DNA of 64,000 bases from Pseudomonadota bacterium. GTDB taxonomy: Bacteria; Pseudomonadota; Gammaproteobacteria; Burkholderiales; Rhodocyclaceae. The translations under genes and the position numbers were made by a program. The stretch covers positions 112,143 through 176,142 of the forward strand of contig QQUN01000079.1 in assembly GCA_008501585.1 (NCBI GenBank), read 5' to 3'. The notes under the pieces were generated by a model, which worked only from the letters and a program-made list of their open reading frames with translations, was not told where the DNA came from and did not search any database. This document shows positions 44,452 to 56,047 of this stretch, one piece after another. The number at the start of each line of letters is the position of its first letter. Within the stretch, counting starts at the first letter, position 1.

Positions 44452-45747
44452 TTACCGCATCTCGAACGCCTCCTGATGGAAGCGCACCCGCCAGCCGCGC
44501 AGCCCCCGGCGCAGCGCCGCGCCGAAGGCCTTCGGGCCGCAGAACCACACATCGGCCGTGCCACTCACCTTCATGCGGTCGGCAGTCAAGGGCGCCTCGC
44601 GGTCGGTGCTGATGACCGTCAGGCGCACCGCCGGCAGCGTCGCGCACAGCGCCGTGACGCGCGCCACGAGCGGGTCGGTGTCGCGGTTGCGCACGCAGTA
44701 ATACAGATCGGCGGCGGGCGCCGTCTCCGGGGCGGCCTGCAGGCGCGCCAGCCAGGCCAGGAAGGGCGTCACGCCCACGCCCGCTGCCACCCAGATCTGG
44801 CGTGCGCCGCGGCGGGCACGGCGATAGTCGAAGCAGCCATACGGCCCCTCGACACTCACCGCCTGCCCCGGCTGCACCTGCCGCGCCAGTGTTTCGGTGT
44901 AGTCGCCCAGCGCCTTGATCGCGAAACGCAGGCGCCCGTCGCCGGTGTCGGCGCTGGCAATGGTGAAGGGGTGCGGCCCTTCGAAGCGGTCGAAGTTGAG
45001 GAAGACGAACTGCCCGGCCCGGTGCCCCGGCCAGCGCGGCAGCTGGCACACCACTTCGGTCAGTCCGGCGGCCGGCGTGCTCACCGCCTCGACGGTGCCG
45101 GCATGACGCCGCTGCCGGCCGATGCGCCCGAGCAGCGCGATCAGCGCAGCAGCCGAACCGGCGGCCATCATCGCTGCCAGCAGCCAGCCCACCGGCTGCG
45201 ACCAGTAGGCCACCGGCGCCAGGAAGGCGGCGTGCACCGCCAGCGTGAGATAAAGCACCGGCATGAGCTTGTGCACATAGCGCCACAGGTGGAAGGGGAA
45301 GCGCTTCCACAGCGTCAGCACCAGCATGCCGAGCAGCGCGTAGATAGCCCACTCGCCGAGTTCTTCGGCCATGTCGCGCAGTGCTTCGAAGACGCCGTCG
45401 CCGTGTTCCTTGGGCAGCCGCCCGGCGCGCCCCCACAGCGCCTTGAGGACGTCGTCGGACATCTCCACCAGCCAGTGCAGCGCGGCAAAGCCGATGGCCA
45501 GGATGCCGGCCCACTTGTGGGTGCGGTACATCTTGTCGAGCCCGCCGAAGGGACGCTCCAGCCACGCCGGCCGGGTCGCCAGCACCATCGCCAGCGACAT
45601 CAGCGCAAAGGCCCACAGGCCGGTCAGGTACAGGGCCTGGTGGCGCAGCAGCCACGGCAGGCTGCCGGCGCCCTGGGCCGGCCCGGTGCCGGCCAGGGCC
45701 CAGATCAGGCCGACGCCGGCGATATAGAGGGCGAGAAAGGTTCGCAT
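44452..45747 (-). CDS. Ferric-reductase-like transmembrane flavocytochrome with NAD(P)H domain
   Basis: 431 residues. Six to seven transmembrane helices fill residues 1-210, with paired histidines for heme b (YRTHKWAG, AALHWL, RYVHKL, LAVHAAF). An FAD/NAD(P)-binding reductase part follows, with HPFTIAS for FAD, GVGVTPFLAWL for NAD(P)H and CGPKAFG at the end. This is the Nox/FRE/YedZ-like fold. Its likely partners are the two cytochrome c genes immediately upstream on the same strand. The start at 45747 gives a normal N-terminal helix. Direction of electron flow is not known. Confidence 0.9.
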   Translation of the reverse strand: MRTFLALYIAGVGLIWALAGTGPAQGAGSLPWLLRHQALYLTGLWAFALMSLAMVLATRPAWLERPFGGLDKMYRTHKWAGILAIGFAALHWLVEMSDDVLKALWGRAGRLPKEHGDGVFEALRDMAEELGEWAIYALLGMLVLTLWKRFPFHLWRYVHKLMPVLYLTLAVHAAFLAPVAYWSQPVGWLLAAMMAAGSAAALIALLGRIGRQRRHAGTVEAVSTPAAGLTEVVCQLPRWPGHRAGQFVFLNFDRFEGPHPFTIASADTGDGRLRFAIKALGDYTETLARQVQPGQAVSVEGPYGCFDYRRARRGARQIWVAAGVGVTPFLAWLARLQAAPETAPAADLYYCVRNRDTDPLVARVTALCATLPAVRLTVISTDREAPLTADRMKVSGTADVWFCGPKAFGAALRRGLRGWRVRFHQEAFEMR

Positions 45748-45794
45748 GACATTCGCCTCGTTCAGCTTCAGGTTACGCCTTGAGAAAGGGGGTC

Positions 45795-46286
45795 TCAATC
45801 GTCTTCGAAATAGCCGCGCTCGGCATCCACATGGCAGGCCACGCAGTTGGCCTTGCTGGCCACTTCCTTGCGCGTCCAGTCGCCGGGCGAGACCTCGCGG
45901 TGCTCACGCACCCACTTGGGCAGCTCGGTGATGCGCTGCGGCGCCGCGCTGGCCGACACCCCGCGCAGCCAGCGACGCATGTCGCCACGGGCGGTATCGG
46001 CGGCGTGGGCCACCAGGTAGGTGGTGATCTGCTTCGCCGTGGCGGCATCAACGCTGGCGTCCTCGCCAAAGTGATTGTCCAGCTCGCCCATCATCTTCTG
46101 CCACGAACGCGCCGGCAGCAGACCGGCCGGGAAGGCCATGTGGCAGCTGCCGCACTCCTGGCGGGTGAGCGGATCGCTGACTGGCGGAAAGTACTCGTCG
46201 CTGCCGGCCTGAGCGCGGCCCAGCATCACGGCGCCGGCGGCAAACAGCGCGGCACCCACGGCAATTGATCGGATCAGGGTGGTCAT
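45795..46286 (-). CDS. Periplasmic diheme cytochrome c (DHC family)
   Basis: 163 residues with a signal peptide (cleavage near AQA, ~28). There are two heme-c sites, CGSCH (45-49) and CVACH (148-152), one at each end as in DHC. In Rhodobacter sphaeroides DHC donates to SHP, an oxygen-binding cytochrome, in a membrane-linked chain. Here it lies between an SHP-like gene and a ferric-reductase-like gene, so the same chain is inferred. AGGAGA precedes the ATG at 46286. Confidence 0.94.
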   Translation of the reverse strand: MTTLIRSIAVGAALFAAGAVMLGRAQAGSDEYFPPVSDPLTRQECGSCHMAFPAGLLPARSWQKMMGELDNHFGEDASVDAATAKQITTYLVAHAADTARGDMRRWLRGVSASAAPQRITELPKWVREHREVSPGDWTRKEVASKANCVACHVDAERGYFEDD

Positions 46287-46302
46287 GGTCGGTCTCCTGG
46301 GG

Positions 46303-46716
46303 TCATTGGGTGATCATGTAGGTGAGCCAGTCGCCCTTTTCACGGGCGCTGCATTCCCGGCCCAGCACCTCGCGGCAGTTGCGGCGGAACCACTTCTCCA
46401 CCTTGGCCGCATCGGTGTAGCGCGTCGGCGCGGCCGACACGGCGACCGGGTCGATGGCCTTGCCGACCGGGGTACGCCCGGCGGCGCGGGTGTTGTCGCC
46501 ATGGCAACTGGTGCAACTGGGCGAGTCCGGCTTGCCGCCGCTGTGGCGCTCGCGGTGGAGCGCTTCACCGCGAGCGGCCGAAAAGCCGGCAAAGGCGGCA
46601 TCGTCGGCCCTGGCCTGCGTGGCGTAGCCGGCGAGCACCTCGTCGCGTGGGGTGGCCTGCGCGGTTGTGGCGAGCGCCATCGCGGACAGCAGCGCCATTC
46701 GGATCAGGGTCAGCAT
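46303..46716 (-). CDS. DUF1924/SHP-like c-type cytochrome
   Basis: 137 residues with a signal peptide (cleavage near AQA, ~21). One CTSCH heme site (68-72) and two further cysteines (NCREVLGREC, about 114-121) that can form a disulfide, a pattern of SHP (sphaeroides heme protein), where a labile Asn ligand lets the heme bind oxygen or NO. Two ATGs lie close together; 46716 is chosen because GGAG sits six bases before it. First gene of the cytochrome operon, divergent from a PepSY-two-component operon. Confidence 0.9.
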   Translation of the reverse strand: MLTLIRMALLSAMALATTAQATPRDEVLAGYATQARADDAAFAGFSAARGEALHRERHSGGKPDSPSCTSCHGDNTRAAGRTPVGKAIDPVAVSAAPTRYTDAAKVEKWFRRNCREVLGRECSAREKGDWLTYMITQ

Positions 46717-46846
46717 CGTCATCTCCAGACGGGGAACATGGCGTGCAGTGTGCGCAGTGGCGCCTGAATCGATCCTGAAACGGCTGTTCACGCCCCATTC
46801 AGCTTCGCGGGGGTAGACAATAGGCATCAAGACACGGAGACCCGCC

Positions 46847-47158
46847 ATGCGCTGGCTGCTTGCCCTGCTGCTGAGCACCGCCCTGATCGCCCCCGGCCTG
46901 GCCGATGGCGACCATGACCGCGCCCGCCGTGCGCGCGAGGCCGGGCAGGTGCTGCCGCTGCCGGTCATCCTCGACCGCGTGGCGCAGGACTTCCCCGGCC
47001 AGGTGCTCGAAGTGGAGCTGGAAGACGAGGACGACCGCTGGATCTACGAGATCAAGCTGGTGCAACCGGGCGGCCGCCTGCTCAAGCTGGAGGTGGACGC
47101 CGCCGATGCGCGCGTCCTCAAGGCGCGCGGCAAGCACCGCGAACGGGAGGACCACTGA
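46847..47158 (+). CDS. Secreted PepSY-domain protein
   Basis: 103 residues: signal peptide (MRWLLALLLSTALIAPGLA), then one PepSY unit with the typical LPLPVILDRVAQDFPGQVLEVELEDEDDRWIYEIKLV and GRLLKLEVDAADARVL. PepSY proteins often precede QseB/PhoP-like two-component genes and may modulate the sensor. It overlaps the response-regulator start (TGATG). Confidence 0.9.
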   Translation: MRWLLALLLSTALIAPGLADGDHDRARRAREAGQVLPLPVILDRVAQDFPGQVLEVELEDEDDRWIYEIKLVQPGGRLLKLEVDAADARVLKARGKHREREDH

Positions 47159-47817
47159 TGCGCATCCTCGTCGTCGAAGACGAACCCACCCTGGCCGGCC
47201 AACTGGCCGACGCGTTGACAGACGCCGGCTACGCGGTCGACCGCGCCGACAACGGCCTCGACGCGCATTTTATGGGCGACACCGAGCCCTTCGACGCCGT
47301 GGTGCTCGACCTCGGCTTGCCGCAGATGGACGGCCTCACCGTGCTCGGCAAGTGGCGCAGCGCCGGGCGCAGCATGCCGGTACTGATCCTCACCGCGCGC
47401 GACGACTGGCACCAGAAGGTGGCCGGCATCGACGCCGGGGCGGACGACTACCTCACCAAGCCCTTCCACATGGCCGAGCTGCTGGCGCGCCTGCGCGCCC
47501 TCATCCGCCGCGCCGGCGGCCACGCCAGCGCCCTGCTCAACTGCGGCCCGCTGTGCCTCGACACCCGCAGCGGCCAGCTCACCGACGATGGCCGGCCGGT
47601 GTCGCTCACCAGCCATGAATACCGGCTGCTGGCCTACTTCATGCACCACCCGGGCAAGGTCATCTCGCGCAGCGAGCTGACCGAACACCTCTACGCGCAG
47701 GACTTCGACCGCGACTCCAACACCATCGAGGTCTTCGTCGGCCGCCTGCGCAAGAAGCTGCCCGAGGGCATGATCGAGACCGTGCGCGGCCTCGGCTACC
47801 GGCTGGTGGCCCGGTGA
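47158..47817 (+). CDS. OmpR/PhoP-family response regulator
   Basis: 219 residues. Receiver domain 1-115 with phospho-acceptor D51 (LDLGLPQMDG) and K101, then a winged-helix DNA-binding domain from ~125 (TSHEYRLLAYFMHHPGKVISR, RDSNTIEVFVGRLRKKL). Its partner kinase gene overlaps by four bases. The divergent cytochrome operon is its most likely target, by position. Confidence 0.95.
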   Translation: MRILVVEDEPTLAGQLADALTDAGYAVDRADNGLDAHFMGDTEPFDAVVLDLGLPQMDGLTVLGKWRSAGRSMPVLILTARDDWHQKVAGIDAGADDYLTKPFHMAELLARLRALIRRAGGHASALLNCGPLCLDTRSGQLTDDGRPVSLTSHEYRLLAYFMHHPGKVISRSELTEHLYAQDFDRDSNTIEVFVGRLRKKLPEGMIETVRGLGYRLVAR

Positions 47818-49178
47818 GCACACGGCCGGCGATACGCTCGCTGCGCCTGCGCCTGCTCGCCGGCTCGCTGGTGTGGATCCTCGCCGCCGTGGCGATCACC
47901 GGCTTTCTGCTCGCCGACCTGTTTGGCCAGCATGTGCGCGACCGTGTCGACGCCGAACTGCACGGCCACCTCGACCAGCTCACCGCGCTGTTCGAGGTGG
48001 CACCCAACGGCAACGCCGCGCTGCGCATGCCGCTGTCCGACCCGCGCCTGAGCCGGCCCTACGCCGGCCTCTACTGGCAGGTCGACGGCGGCCCCGGCCA
48101 CACCCTCGGCCTGCTGCGCTCGCGCTCGCTGTGGGACACCGCGCTGGCCGTGCCGCCCGACACCCTCGCCGACGGTGAAGTGCATGTGCACGAGGTCGAC
48201 GGCCCCGACACCAGCCGGCTGCGCATGATGGAGCGCATCGTCCGCCCCGCCGAACAGCCCGACACCGCCTACCGCCTGATCGTCGCCCTCGACACCCGCC
48301 AGATCGACGCGCCGGTCGAACAGTTCGCCACCTTGCTGGGCGTGGCCCTTGGCATCCTCGCCCTGGGGCTGATCCTTGCCGCAGCGGTCCAGGTGAGCGT
48401 CGGCCTCGCCCCGCTCGGCCGCCTGCGCACCGCGCTTGGCGCCGTGCGGGCCGGTCACAGCCGGCGGCTCGAGGGTGCCTATCCGCAGGAGGTCCAGCCG
48501 CTGGTGGACGAACTGAACACCCTGCTGGCGCACGACGAGGCCATGGTCGAGCGCGCCCGCACCCAGGCCGGCAACCTCGCCCACGCGGTCAAGACGCCGC
48601 TGGCCATCCTCGCCAACGCGGCGACCGGCGAGGACAGCGCGCTGGCCCGGCTCGTGGACGAGCAGGTGGCCGACGCCCGCCGCCAGGTCGACTACCACCT
48701 CGCCCGCGCCCGCGCTGCGGCGGCCGGGCAGCAACCCGGTCTGAAGACGCCGCTGCGGCCGGTCGTGGACGCCTTGCTGCGGGTCATGCAGCGCCTGCAC
48801 GCGGCGCGCGCCCTGGACATGGCATGTGCCGACCTGTCCGACACGCTGGCCTGCCGTGGCGACGCGCAGGACCTGCAGGAGATGCTCGGCAACCTGCTCG
48901 ACAATGCCTGCAAATGGGCCAGGCGCCAGGTGCGGGTCAGCGCGACCACGCATGACGGGCAACTCACCGTGGTGGTCGACGACGACGGCCCCGGCCTCAC
49001 CGAGGCCCAGCGCACCGCGGTGCTGGCCCGCGGCGTGCGGGCCGACGAACACACCCCCGGCTCCGGCCTGGGCCTGGCCATCGCGCTCGATCTGGCACAG
49101 GCCTACGGCGGCGATCTGCGCCTCGCCGCCTCGCCGCTGGGCGGCCTGCGCGCCTCGCTGCAGCTGCCGGCGGCCTGA
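47814..49178 (+). CDS. Sensor histidine kinase of the PepSY two-component operon
   Basis: 454 residues. Two membrane helices (about 18-38 and 165-190) enclose a ~125-residue periplasmic sensor region. A HAMP linker and the H-box with H257 (NLAHAVKTPLAIL) follow, then the ATPase domain with N, D and G boxes (LLDNACKWA, DDDGPGL, GSGLGLAI). PhoQ/QseC-like type. The signal is unknown; redox, peroxide or metal cues are possible given the neighbours. The ATG overlaps the regulator stop codon. Confidence 0.94.
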   Translation: MSTRPAIRSLRLRLLAGSLVWILAAVAITGFLLADLFGQHVRDRVDAELHGHLDQLTALFEVAPNGNAALRMPLSDPRLSRPYAGLYWQVDGGPGHTLGLLRSRSLWDTALAVPPDTLADGEVHVHEVDGPDTSRLRMMERIVRPAEQPDTAYRLIVALDTRQIDAPVEQFATLLGVALGILALGLILAAAVQVSVGLAPLGRLRTALGAVRAGHSRRLEGAYPQEVQPLVDELNTLLAHDEAMVERARTQAGNLAHAVKTPLAILANAATGEDSALARLVDEQVADARRQVDYHLARARAAAAGQQPGLKTPLRPVVDALLRVMQRLHAARALDMACADLSDTLACRGDAQDLQEMLGNLLDNACKWARRQVRVSATTHDGQLTVVVDDDGPGLTEAQRTAVLARGVRADEHTPGSGLGLAIALDLAQAYGGDLRLAASPLGGLRASLQLPAA

Positions 49179-49253
49179 GCCGCATACCGCCAAACCCCTT
49201 CTCCCACAAGGGTTTCCCGCCCGCGGCATGACGCCGCGCAGCCGCGTGTTGAG

Positions 49254-49282
49254 TTGACGAATTTAAATAGGACCAATATAGT
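49254..49282 (+). promoter_or_regulatory. Sigma70 promoter of the suf operon with probable Rrf2 operator
   Basis: TTGACG (49254-49259), 17 bases, TATAGT (49277-49282): a near-consensus promoter. The imperfect dyad GGAC/GTTC and surrounding AT-rich bases (about 49270-49284) overlap the -10, where an Rrf2-type Fe-S sensor could block polymerase. The next gene pair includes such a regulator, so autoregulation is inferred. Confidence 0.75.
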
Positions 49283-49318
49283 TCTGTTTAAAACCACAAC
49301 ACTCATGGAGCCGCCCCA

Positions 49319-49513
49319 ATGATCACCCCACCGGCCATCCATCGCCTGCTGACCGATTCGGCCCACTACTTCGGCCTCCTGCCGACGCCGGCACTGACCG
49401 TGACCTTGCTGCGCAACGCTCACCGTCTGCCGGCACTGGCACAACTCGCGGCCAACGACGGCCGCCATCCGCTCACGCCGATGAGCGCAGAGGAGCAATC
49501 ATGCTGCGCGTAA
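49319..49513 (+). CDS. Small protein upstream of the SUF regulator (hypothetical)
   Basis: 64 residues (opening MITPPAIHRLLTDSAHYFGL), codon use like the host, with a GGAG site ten bases upstream. It ends SCCA and overlaps the regulator start by 13 bases, so it is probably translated and coupled. No family recognised. Two adjacent cysteines at the C-terminus are worth noting beside an Fe-S operon. Confidence 0.6.
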   Translation: MITPPAIHRLLTDSAHYFGLLPTPALTVTLLRNAHRLPALAQLAANDGRHPLTPMSAEEQSCCA

Positions 49514-49971
49514 GCAAACTGACCGACTACGGCACGCTGGTGCTCACGCACATGGCGGGCTTTCCCGAGCGCCTGTTCAGCGTCGCCGACCTGGCCCAGG
49601 TGCTGCACCTGAACGCGCCGACCATCAGCAAGGTGCTCAAGGCGCTCGGCCGGCACGAGCTGGTCACCAGCGTGCGCGGCGCCCGCGGCGGTTACGCCCT
49701 GGCGCGCCCGGCGGCGCAGATCAGCGTCGCGCAGATCATCGACGCGCTCGAAGACCAGCCCTTCGGCCTGACCGAATGCAGCGCCACCGCCGGCACCTGT
49801 GACATCGAGGGCGACTGCCGCATCCGCGCCAACTGGCAGCGCATCAACACCGTGGTGCGCCGGGTGCTCGACGATGTCAGCCTGGCCGACATGGTGCAAC
49901 CGATGCCGCTGGCCAGCGAGGCCACGATGGTCCGCCGCGCCCTCCCCAACCGCAAATGCTCGCCGCAGTAA
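49501..49971 (+). CDS. Rrf2-family regulator of the SUF system
   Basis: 156 residues. Winged helix at the N-terminus ([34 protein letters not shown]), then three cysteines C93, C100 and C106 in [16 protein letters not shown] that can hold a [2Fe-2S] cluster as in IscR/SufR. It matches the group annotated as SUF system regulator in Xanthomonas and relatives. First known gene of the suf operon, 16 bases before sufB. Confidence 0.95.
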   Translation: MLRVSKLTDYGTLVLTHMAGFPERLFSVADLAQVLHLNAPTISKVLKALGRHELVTSVRGARGGYALARPAAQISVAQIIDALEDQPFGLTECSATAGTCDIEGDCRIRANWQRINTVVRRVLDDVSLADMVQPMPLASEATMVRRALPNRKCSPQ

Positions 49972-49987
49972 ACAGGAGATGCCTCCC

Positions 49988-51439
<1,452 letters not shown>

Positions 51440-51497
51440 GGACCGGGTGCCCGCGCATCGCGCCGCCCCGCCAACACACACTCAGGAGAACTCACAC

Positions 51498-52279
<782 letters not shown>

Positions 52280-52283
<4 letters not shown>

Positions 52284-53590
52284 GCGCTGTCGACACCTGG
52301 GTGTCTGCCTTCCATGCCGGCTCGGCCGTCCAGCCGGGCGCCGACCTGCCCTGGCTCGCCGCGCTGCGCCGCGAGGCGCTGTACCGCTTCGCCGACGAAG
52401 GCTGGCCCACCCGCCGCCATCCGCGCTGGCAGCACACCTCGCTGGCCTTCATGGACCAGCAGGACTTTGCCGCCAACACCGTTGCACCCGACGCCGCAGC
52501 CGCCCTCAGCCGCCTGCGCGCCGACAATGAAGGCCACTGGCTGGTGTTTATCGGCGGCCGCTTCAATGCCGGCCTGTCGGCCATCGGCGCCTTGCCCGCC
52601 GGCGTCCAGCTGAGCAGCCTGGCCGAGGCGCTGGACACGCAGCCCGAGGCCGTGCAGGCCGCCTTTGGCAGCGCCACCGACGGCGACAGCCCGGCCGCGC
52701 TCAACCTCGCCCTGGCCACCGACGGCGCCTGGCTGCACCTGCCGCGCGGCGTGGCGCTCGACGCGCCGGTGCACCTGGTGTTCATCGGCGGCGCCGACAC
52801 CGCCAGCCAGCACCTGCGCAACCTGATCGTCGCCGAGGCCAACAGCGAAGCGACCCTCGTCGAACACTACCTGGGCGAAGGCGAAGCCACCACGCTGACC
52901 ACCGCCACCACCCGCCTGCAGGTTGCCGCCGACGCGCGCATCACCCATCTCAAGCTGCAGCAGGAGGCCGAGCCGGCCATCCACCTCGCCAGCATCGACG
53001 CCGTGCAGGGGCGGGGCGCGCACTTTGCCTCGCACTCGCTGTCCTTCGGTGCCCGCCTGGCGCGCAACGACATCCATACCCGCTTCGATGGCGAAGGCTG
53101 CGAGGCGCTGCTCAACGGCCTCTACCACCTCGACGGCCGGCGCCATGTGGACCACCACACCAGCATCAACCACGCCCAGCCGCGCGGCAGCAGCCGCGAG
53201 TTCTACCGTGGCCTGCTCGACGGCAACGCGCGGGGCGTGTTCACCGGCCGCATCATCGTTGCCAAAGACGCCCAGCGCAGCGATGCCATGCAGCGCTGCG
53301 ACAACCTGCTGCTGTCGCGCGCGGTCGAAGCCGACGCCCGGCCCGAGCTGGAAATCTACGCCGACGACGTCAAATGCGCGCACGGCGCCACGGTGGGCCA
53401 GATCGACGAAGACAGCCTGTTCTACCTGCGCACCCGCGGGCTGGACGACACCCATGCCCGGCAGCTGCTGACCTACGCCTTCGCCGCCGACGCGCTCGAC
53501 CGCATCGCGCTGCTGCCGCTGCGCAAGCAGGCCCGCGCCGCGCTGCTGGCCCGCCTGCCCGGCGCCGAACTGCTGGAGGAACTGTTGTGA
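52280..53590 (+). CDS. sufD: Fe-S scaffold complex subunit SufD
   Basis: SufB paralogue and partner in the scaffold. It has 436 residues. It shows the SUF beta-helix core with [39 protein letters not shown]-type [33 protein letters not shown] and a helical C-terminus ending in LLEELL. It overlaps sufC and sufS by a few bases, so all three are translationally coupled. Confidence 0.97.
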
Positions 53591-54848
53591 ACACCATCGC
53601 TGACCCGCTCCGCGCCCCTGCGGCCATGGCGCTGCCGGTGGCGGACGACTTCCCGATCCTCGCCCGGCCGGTGCACGGCCGCCGGCTGGCCTACCTCGAC
53701 AACGGCGCCACCACGCAAAAGCCCAATGCGGTGATCGAAGCCGAGGCCCGCTTCTACCGCGAGTCCAACGCCAACATCCACCGCGGCGTGCACTGGCTGT
53801 CGCAACACGCTACCGCGCTGTACGACGACGCGCGCGCCACGGTGCAGCGCTTCATCGGCGCCGCACGGGCGGACGAGATCATCTTCACCCGCGGCACCAC
53901 CGAGGCCATCAACCTGGTCGCCAACACCTGGGGGCGCAAGCATCTCAGCGCCGGCGACGAGATCCTCATCACCACGCTGGAGCATCACTCCAACATCGTG
54001 CCCTGGCAGATGCTGTGCGAGCAGACCGGTGCGGTGCTCAAGGTGGCGCCGGTGAATGACGCCGGCGAGGTCGAACTCGACGGCTTCGACGCGCTGCTGG
54101 GCGAACGCACCCGGCTGGTGGCCATCACGCATATCTCCAACGCGCTGGGCACCATCAACCCGGTGGCCGAGATGGTCGAGCGCGCCCATGCGGTCGGCGC
54201 CGTGGTGCTGGTCGACGGCGCACAGGCCGTGGCCCACCAGGCGGTCGACGTGCAGGCGCTGGGCTGCGACTTCTACGCCTTCTCGGGCCACAAGCTCTAC
54301 GGCCCGACCGGCATCGGCGTGCTCTACGGCCGCGCCGAGCTGCTCGCCGCCATGCCGCCGTGGCAAGGTGGCGGCGACATGATCCGCACCGTCAGCTTCG
54401 CGCGCAGCACCTACGCCGAAGCGCCGCAGCGCTTCGAGGCCGGCACGCCGAACATCGCCGGCGCGGTCGGCCTGGCCGCCGCCATCGACTATGTGCAGGC
54501 GCTGGGCATGGACCGTATCGTGGCCCACGAGCACGCCCTGCTCGACCACGCCACCGCCGCGCTGACCGCCATCCCCGGCCTGCGCATGGTCGGCACCGCG
54601 GCCCACAAGGCGGGCATCCTGTCCTTCATGATCGAGCACATTCACCCGCACGACCTGGGCACCATCCTGGACAGCGACGGCGTCGCCATCCGCGCCGGCC
54701 ACCACTGCGCCATGCCGCTGATGACCCGCTTCGGCATTCCCGGCACGGCACGCGCCTCGCTGGCCGTCTATAACGATGACAACGACATCACCGCGCTGGT
54801 CGCCGCCATCGAGAAGGCGCAAGACCTGTTCGGCACGAGGAAAAAACC

Positions 54849-54852
<4 letters not shown>
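53587..54852 (+). CDS. sufS: Group II cysteine desulfurase SufS
   Basis: PLP enzyme taking sulfur from cysteine. It has 421 residues. PLP lysine K236 is in FSGHKLYGPTG, and the catalytic cysteine C374 is in RAGHHCAMPLM as in group II (SufS) enzymes. The start is a GTG at 53587 that overlaps the sufD stop codon. There is no sufE gene; the next gene, sufU, is the likely sulfur acceptor. Confidence 0.96.
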
Positions 54853-55301
<449 letters not shown>

Positions 55302-55311
55302 GGAGCGCATC

Positions 55312-55881
55312 ATGGGCGACGCCTACGGCGAAACCGATTCCCGCACCCTGCTGCGCGACTGCGCCGCGGTCAGCGTGCCCTGGGGCCAGCGCGAGACCCT
55401 GGAGGTGGGCAGCTATGTGCTCATCACCCAGCGCCTCGGCGGCTCGATCACCGTCATGAGCGGCGGCAACCTCTACCGCATCGACGAGCGCAACGCCGAC
55501 GCGCTCGGCCTCGAACCGCAACTGCCCGACACCCCGCCGCCCGAAGACACCGGCGAGCGCAGCATCGAGAGCATCGAGCAGGCCGCCTGGGCACAACTGG
55601 GCACCTGCTACGACCCCGAGATCCCCATCGACATCGTCAATCTCGGCCTGGTCTATGCCTGCACCGCCGAAGCCATCGGCCCCGAGACCTTCCGCGTGGT
55701 CGCCAACATGACACTCACCGCCCCCGGCTGCGGCATGGGCACGCTGATCGCCGACGAAGCACGCGACAAGCTGCTCACCATCCCGGGGGTCGACGAGGCC
55801 GAGGTTCATCTGGTGTGGGACCCGCCCTGGTCCCGCGAAATGATGAGCGACGCCGCGCGACTCGAAATGGGCATGTTCTAA
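55312..55881 (+). CDS. sufT: SufT family Fe-S assembly protein
   Basis: 189 residues. An N-terminal SufT-specific segment (VPWGQRETLEVGSYVLITQRLGGSITV) precedes a MIP18/DUF59 domain with YDPEIPIDIVNLGLVY and TAPGCGMG. SufT helps mature Fe-S proteins under high demand. Last gene of the suf operon, ten bases after sufU, with an AGGAG site. Confidence 0.95.
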   Translation: MGDAYGETDSRTLLRDCAAVSVPWGQRETLEVGSYVLITQRLGGSITVMSGGNLYRIDERNADALGLEPQLPDTPPPEDTGERSIESIEQAAWAQLGTCYDPEIPIDIVNLGLVYACTAEAIGPETFRVVANMTLTAPGCGMGTLIADEARDKLLTIPGVDEAEVHLVWDPPWSREMMSDAARLEMGMF

Positions 55882-55906
55882 CGCCCTACCGAACAGCGCC
55901 AGCCCC

Positions 55907-55988
55907 CGTAGGGTGGGCAGCTTCGCTGCCCACCACGCGTCGCTTGTTCGGCGCACCACCGGTGGGCAGACGAGCTGCCCACCCTACG
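55907..55988. repeat. CGTAG-ended palindromic repeat pair (family C) after the suf operon
   Basis: Arms CGTAGGGTGGGCAGC and GCTGCCCACCCTACG, each followed by an inner GCTGCCCACCA or GGTGGGCAG block. It lies between two rightward genes and may insulate serA from suf transcription. Confidence 0.85.
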
Positions 55989-56047
55989 ACGAGGTCGTCC
56001 GCCACCGCATCCCGCGATCGCCCGAACACATCACCGGAGCCCCCGCC

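Noticed and set aside
49192..49215. AAACCC/GGGTTT inverted repeat after the histidine kinase as a terminator
   Set aside because: The stem is short with a bulge and there is no T-run, so it is too weak to annotate.
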